Assembly: GCA_964534095.1 (NCBI GenBank)
Contig: CAZHPF010000037.1
Span: forward strand, 1-8,668
Direction: 5' to 3'
DNA length: 8,668 nucleotides
DNA from: CALMSM01 sp964534095
Lineage (GTDB): Bacteria > Patescibacteriota > Saccharimonadia > Saccharimonadales > CALMSM01
In this document: piece by piece, positions 5,778-8,668 of the stretch
Numbering within the stretch: position 1 is the first letter of the stretch
How the letters are laid out: each line of letters begins with the position of its first letter
Made by a program: the position numbers and the translations under genes
Notes under the pieces: model-generated
Told to the model about the DNA's origin: nothing
The model's input: only the letters and a program-made list of their open reading frames with translations
The model's database searches: none

Positions 5778-6916
5778 TAGCGAGAAATATACCGAGGGAA
5801 ATAGCTGGCGGGAACCCATTCGCTATACCCAACAGCGTTCCAGCCTGCCAGGTTATTCATATCAGAAAATTTAATCATTCTACCATCGTCTGACACTGCT
5901 TCTACGTATGCTACATGCATAGTGATAGGTGCACCCCAGGCAATCGCACCAACACGGGGCGTGGCATCAACCGTCCACCCGCTTGCCGCAGCGCCGGTAG
6001 GCCACGTATCTGCATTACCCCAGTTAGCAGGCATGTTTATCCGACTTGCTACGTAGTAGGTGCAGAACCCATAATCATAGCCGTTCCTACCATAGATAGG
6101 CGAACCACCTCCCCATGCAAACCCTGTTGCTGCGGGGGCACTATAGGAAGAAAACGTTGAGACCGGCTGAATACGTCCGTCCGGAATCAGAATTCGTTCG
6201 CCTACCCTCAGACCTCTGATCTCAGCATCGTTAAACGAAATTATCAGATTTTTATTAGTGCCGAATTTTGCGGCCAACGATTCCGGCGTGTCACCAGCGG
6301 CTACTCTATACACAATACCGTTCACGCCAGACGGCGGGATAACAAGCTCGGCTCCAACAGTGACAAACTCGCCGCTTAGGCCGTTACTCCATCGGATGCT
6401 ATCTGAGGTTACGCCCATTTTAGCGGCGATAGAGCTTATCGTGTCGCCATTTTTGACAATATAGGTGCGAATGTCATCCTTAGAAGGCAGAGCAGTGGCT
6501 ACTACTTGCGGCTTTGACACCACAGCAGTGCTAGCCTTTACCTGCGAGGAAGCAAGACTGATTGAATCAGCCTGGTTAGTAACCGATACGGTCTCCGGCA
6601 AGCCGGCCGTACGGGCAACAGTTACCGCGATATCGGCTGAAGATACCTGGTCAAGCGGGGCAATAGCACCTGCTGAGTCGGCATTTTCACTGGCTATAGC
6701 GTTTTTCTGAGAGGACGACTCGCTAGCTTGAGACGGGGTTTTGGCCACAAATAACACCACCATCACTAGCAAACAGAGATTGGCGGTTAACAGGCTATAG
6801 CGCACCGTTCGCTTGCGACGACGCACAAAAAGACGCTTCCAGCGGCGGGTGGCTTCTTTAGTAATGGTTCGGCGTGATCCAGTACTACGGGTTCGATTAC
6901 GAATAAACTGCTCCAT
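5777..6916 (-). CDS. Membrane-anchored LysM-LysM-CHAP peptidoglycan hydrolase
   Basis: The product is 379 residues. Residues 1-39 are very basic, followed by one hydrophobic segment (about 40-58, LLTANLCLLVMVVLFVA), giving an N-in signal-anchor or uncleaved signal. A Ser/Ala-rich linker (60-148) precedes two LysM modules that bind peptidoglycan glycans: about 151-194 (TYIVKNGDTISSIAAKMG...ELVIPP) and 202-246 (VYRVAAGDTPESLAAKFG...RILIPDG). A C-terminal CHAP domain (about 270-379) carries the probable catalytic Cys285 in DYGFCTYYVASR and His334 in MHVAYVEAV, plus NWGNADTWP, TPRVGAIAW and FSDMN blocks, as in staphylococcal SsaA-like amidase/endopeptidases. It most likely cleaves peptide crosslinks or the stem amide outside the cell, for division or, if this is an epibiont, acting on the host wall (inference). 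ATG 6916 is the first start after an in-frame TAA. Its GGGA abuts the ATG, and a structured 140-nt leader precedes it. Confidence 0.93.
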   Translation of the reverse strand: MEQFIRNRTRSTGSRRTITKEATRRWKRLFVRRRKRTVRYSLLTANLCLLVMVVLFVAKTPSQASESSSQKNAIASENADSAGAIAPLDQVSSADIAVTVARTAGLPETVSVTNQADSISLASSQVKASTAVVSKPQVVATALPSKDDIRTYIVKNGDTISSIAAKMGVTSDSIRWSNGLSGEFVTVGAELVIPPSGVNGIVYRVAAGDTPESLAAKFGTNKNLIISFNDAEIRGLRVGERILIPDGRIQPVSTFSSYSAPAATGFAWGGGSPIYGRNGYDYGFCTYYVASRINMPANWGNADTWPTGAAASGWTVDATPRVGAIAWGAPITMHVAYVEAVSDDGRMIKFSDMNNLAGWNAVGYSEWVPASYFPRYISR

Positions 6917-7057
6917 TCCCTGTTACGGGAGTACTCTGTGTTGGTTCTTACTTTATCTTTACTAGAGATTCGACCTCTCCGGTGTGATTTAATCGCTTAG
7001 CAACAACAGAGGTAGTTTCGTTATCTAACAGAGTTACCTGATAATAACTAAAACTAC
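6917..7057 (-). ncRNA. Structured 5' leader of the LysM-CHAP gene, candidate cis-regulatory RNA
   Basis: From the predicted start near 7057 the RNA can fold into: P1, GUAGUUU/AAACUAC plus GUUAU/AUAAC (7051-7057 with 7012-7018, and 7044-7048 with 7020-7024), 12 bp with a 2-by-1 internal loop; P2 immediately after, CUCUGU-U-GUUG with CAACACAGAG (7001-7011 with 6934-6943), 10 bp with one bulged U; inside P2 a small hairpin GAGA-ggucgaa-UCUC; and last UCCC-GUAACA-GGGA (6927-6930 with 6917-6920) directly before the ATG, enclosing the only SD-like bases. A second CUCUGU copy (7028-7033) in the P1 loop could compete for the ACAGAG arm of P2, a possible switch. No known riboswitch class could be assigned by eye. 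Confidence 0.5.
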
Positions 7058-7064
7058 TCGATCA

Positions 7065-7092
7065 AGTATAGCAAATCACAACCACAATGCAA
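7065..7092 (-). promoter_or_regulatory. Promoter of the LysM-CHAP gene
   Basis: Minus strand: TTGCAT (7087-7092), 16-bp spacer, TATACT (7065-7070) preceded by TGC, an extended -10. The predicted start about 7-8 nt downstream (7057-7058) coincides with the first base of the P1 helix of the leader, which supports the call. Confidence 0.65.
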
Positions 7093-7113
7093 GTCTTCTC
7101 GGCCACTGTTACC

Positions 7114-8172
7114 CTACTGTGAGCAAAGAGTTTTACAGTGTTGTTCGGTCAAGGCTTCGTGCTCTTCGTTGGTATGGGAAAAATAGGTCACACCGTCATC
7201 CCCTGCTACAAAGAACAAATAGTCCGTCTGCGCAGGTTTGGCAATGGCCTGTAGCGACGATTCGCTGACGTTACTGATTGGTCCAGGCGGCAGCCCACCG
7301 TGAATATGCGTATTGTAGGCCGATTTGTATGTCACAGTAGGTGTTTGCCCCGCGAGAATAGCTCCATAAAACACTGTCACATCGGAGCCAAGCAACATGT
7401 TTTGGCGTAAACGACTGAGGAACACCTGGGCGACGGTAGGCTTATCGGCTACGTTGCCGACTTCTTGCTCGATAATTGAAGCGAGGATAACACCTTCGTG
7501 GATTGTCAGGCCTTGGCGGACAATGGCAGCCCGCAGGCTAGGGGTGAGCCGCTTTTGCATTTCGTCAAGCGAGGCACGAATGATGGTTTCTGGGGTAGTG
7601 GTACTGGTTCGTTGGTATGAATCAGGGTAAAGGTAGCCTTCCAGCGAAGCTTTTATAGGCTTGTCGGCCAGAGCCGGGTGGTTACGGTACAGCGACGGGT
7701 CGAGCGCATCATCAACGGCTTCTTCGGAAAAACCAGCATTGTTTATGAGCATAGAGCGTATTTGGTCAAGCCGCTGGCCAGGCAAAATGGTAACGAGATC
7801 AGTTTCTACGGCTCCGTTTGTCAGAATTGAAGCTACCTCTGATACACTCTGGCTTGGCCGCAGTCCGTAGGTACCAGCCTGCAACCGCTCCCGCAAGCTA
7901 TTTGTCCGTACATACCATTCAAAAGCCCACGCAGCCCTAATCACGCCTTTATCTTGCAACGATTGGGCAATATCGGCCACTGTGGCTCCGCTAGGGACTG
8001 TTACTTGGACAACCCTCTGGGAGGCGTTTAATGGCTTGAGGTTTTGGTTATACAGATGCCGCAGCCCCAGCACTCCGCTTAGCGTAGTAAGCACTACAAC
8101 GATAAGGACAATTCGCCAGATACGCTTCCAGCGACGTGACTTTATGGTATTTTCACGGCGTAACTTGTTCAC
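7114..8172 (-). CDS. mltG: MltG endolytic peptidoglycan transglycosylase (YceG-like)
   Basis: MltG is an inner-membrane lytic transglycosylase that cuts nascent glycan strands and is thought to set strand length. The product is 352 residues. A basic N terminus (RRENTIKSRRWKR) is followed by one membrane anchor (about 18-38). A LysM-like subdomain lies around 53-110 (VTVPSGATVADIAQSL...). The YceG catalytic domain includes LEGYLYPDSY (167-176), ASIIEQE (221-227) with the probable catalytic Glu225, the DVTVFYGA block, the YNTHIHGGLPPGPISN block, and the terminal DYLFFVAGDDGVTYF. The start is GTG 8172, whose GTGA overlaps the ruvX TGA by 4 nt, so translation is probably coupled. A GGAAGAG lies about 15 nt upstream, too distant for an ideal SD. 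Transcription comes with ruvX. It lies next to the CHAP hydrolase, which attacks peptide bonds while MltG cuts glycans. Confidence 0.96.
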   Translation of the reverse strand: MNKLRRENTIKSRRWKRIWRIVLIVVVLTTLSGVLGLRHLYNQNLKPLNASQRVVQVTVPSGATVADIAQSLQDKGVIRAAWAFEWYVRTNSLRERLQAGTYGLRPSQSVSEVASILTNGAVETDLVTILPGQRLDQIRSMLINNAGFSEEAVDDALDPSLYRNHPALADKPIKASLEGYLYPDSYQRTSTTTPETIIRASLDEMQKRLTPSLRAAIVRQGLTIHEGVILASIIEQEVGNVADKPTVAQVFLSRLRQNMLLGSDVTVFYGAILAGQTPTVTYKSAYNTHIHGGLPPGPISNVSESSLQAIAKPAQTDYLFFVAGDDGVTYFSHTNEEHEALTEQHCKTLCSQ

Positions 8173-8588
8173 GACGCTACCGGTTGCTCTTCCATATAGT
8201 CAGCCAGTATATAGCTTGCAGCCAGCGCGTCAACCTCGCCTTTTTGATAACTACTGCCTCTGAGATGCAAGGTTTCTTTGGCCTTAACCGACGTAAGAGC
8301 CTCGTCTTGCCAAATTATCGGTAAAGTGGTGTAAGATACTGCTTCGTCTGCAAAACGCCGCACAGCGGCTGTCTGAGCCGTCTCTTGGCCGTCTAGGCCT
8401 CTGGGAAGACCGATTATAAGCTGCTCGGGCTGTTCAGCGTCAAGCACCGTTTGCAGTTGCTGCCAAAAGTCTTCCTTGTCCCGTTGCAGCGTGGTGAGTG
8501 GACGAGCGACCTTGATACCATGACGCGCCACCGCCACCCCTACCCGCTTTTCGCCCACATCAAGGGCAACCAAATTATTGCTGGCCAT
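8169..8588 (-). CDS. ruvX: RuvX/YqgF, RNase H-fold nuclease
   Basis: YqgF-family proteins have an RNase H-like fold. They are annotated as putative Holliday junction resolvases, and in E. coli act in 16S rRNA 5'-end processing, so the role may be repair or ribosome maturation. The 139-residue product is family-typical in length. Motifs: LDVGEKRVGVAVA with Asp10; IIGLPRGLDGQET (58-70); WQDEALTS with Glu96; and KGEVDALAA with Asp120, giving the expected acidic triad. The usual DER-(L)-(T/S)-(T/S) motif reads DEALTS, so the conserved Arg is replaced by Ala. The stop is TGA. ATG 8588 lies inside the end of the upstream gene (14-nt overlap), with a weak GAGAAAG about 5 nt upstream. The ruvX-mltG order is a widely conserved neighbourhood. 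Confidence 0.95.
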   Translation of the reverse strand: MASNNLVALDVGEKRVGVAVARHGIKVARPLTTLQRDKEDFWQQLQTVLDAEQPEQLIIGLPRGLDGQETAQTAAVRRFADEAVSYTTLPIIWQDEALTSVKAKETLHLRGSSYQKGEVDALAASYILADYMEEQPVAS

Positions 8589-8668
8589 CGGCTTTCTCGA
8601 ACGTGATCTTTATCTTGTCGGTATTCTTGGGGGTGGAGTATACCCAAAACGGGCTGTAATTGATCTCT
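8575..8668 (-). CDS. C-terminal 30 codons of an unidentified gene
   Basis: A minus-strand frame is open from the window edge to a TAA at 8575-8577 and overlaps the first 14 nt of ruvX. The visible residues begin EINYSPFWVYSTPKN and end KIKITFEKADGQQ, which is polar/aromatic with a likely terminal beta-strand; it looks like genuine coding sequence with charged, non-repetitive composition. It does not resemble the AlaRS C terminus that often precedes ruvX elsewhere. The product cannot be named from this fragment. The overlap suggests it is the upstream member of the ruvX-mltG operon and that the operon promoter lies outside the window. Confidence 0.6.
   Translation of the reverse strand, partial: EINYSPFWVYSTPKNTDKIKITFEKADGQQ

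Noticed and set aside
6944..7000. Resemblance of GCGAUUAAAUC and GUCGAAUC in the LysM-CHAP leader to ydaO (c-di-AMP) riboswitch core segments
   Set aside because: Order and surrounding bases differ from the core as I know it, including the missing GGGGACCCA and AGCUAACC-like segments, so I leave the leader unassigned.
7982..8263. Plus-strand frame of 93 codons
   Set aside because: Antisense to the mltG anchor and the ruvX end; no motif or ribosome site.
8645..8650. A TATACT-like hexamer read on the minus strand near 8635-8645 as a ruvX promoter
   Set aside because: It lies inside the upstream coding frame, about 50 nt from the ruvX start, without a usable -35; the gene overlap favours operon transcription.

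Overview
The window reads as a compact, mid-GC bacterial chromosome segment made of ordinary housekeeping and cell-envelope genes. It most resembles a Candidate Phyla Radiation genome of the Saccharibacteria (TM7) type. That placement is inference, resting on close gene packing, very short leaders with few Shine-Dalgarno (SD) sequences, a basic N-terminally anchored LysM-CHAP hydrolase, and the gene set. TGA is used as a stop (end of ruvX), which argues against the Gracilibacteria/SR1 code. No mobile element, CRISPR array, tRNA or rRNA was found.

Layout, left to right. Positions 1-2129 (minus) hold the N-terminal three quarters of uvrA, the damage-recognition ATPase of nucleotide excision repair. 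It is divergent from a plus-strand pair of small membrane proteins: a PGPGW-type protein (2236-2664, GTG start) and a previously easy-to-miss 48-residue protein (2737-2883) with its own TTGACA promoter. Converging on them is full-length exonuclease I, sbcB (2900-4342, minus). Upstream of it come obg/cgtA GTPase (4440-5711), a membrane-anchored LysM-LysM-CHAP peptidoglycan hydrolase (5777-6916), mltG endolytic transglycosylase (7114-8172), ruvX/yqgF (8169-8588) and the last 30 codons of an unidentified gene (8575-8668), all on minus. The last three overlap in tandem and form a translationally coupled operon; ruvX-mltG is a widely conserved pair.

The main themes are DNA repair (uvrA, sbcB, possibly ruvX), ribosome assembly/growth control (obg), and cell-wall remodelling (mltG and the CHAP hydrolase).

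The regulatory DNA is more unusual than the genes. uvrA, sbcB and obg each have a sigma70-like -10 box ending exactly 9 nt before the ATG, so their mRNAs should be leaderless or nearly so. In contrast the LysM-CHAP gene has a promoter about 140 nt upstream, and its leader can fold into a 12-bp helix beginning at the predicted transcription start, a 10-bp helix with one bulge, and a small hairpin abutting the ATG. This looks like an undescribed cis-regulatory RNA. Palindromes sit inside the uvrA and sbcB promoters and are candidate operators. All promoter, folding and leaderless statements come from reading the sequence by eye, not from measurement.
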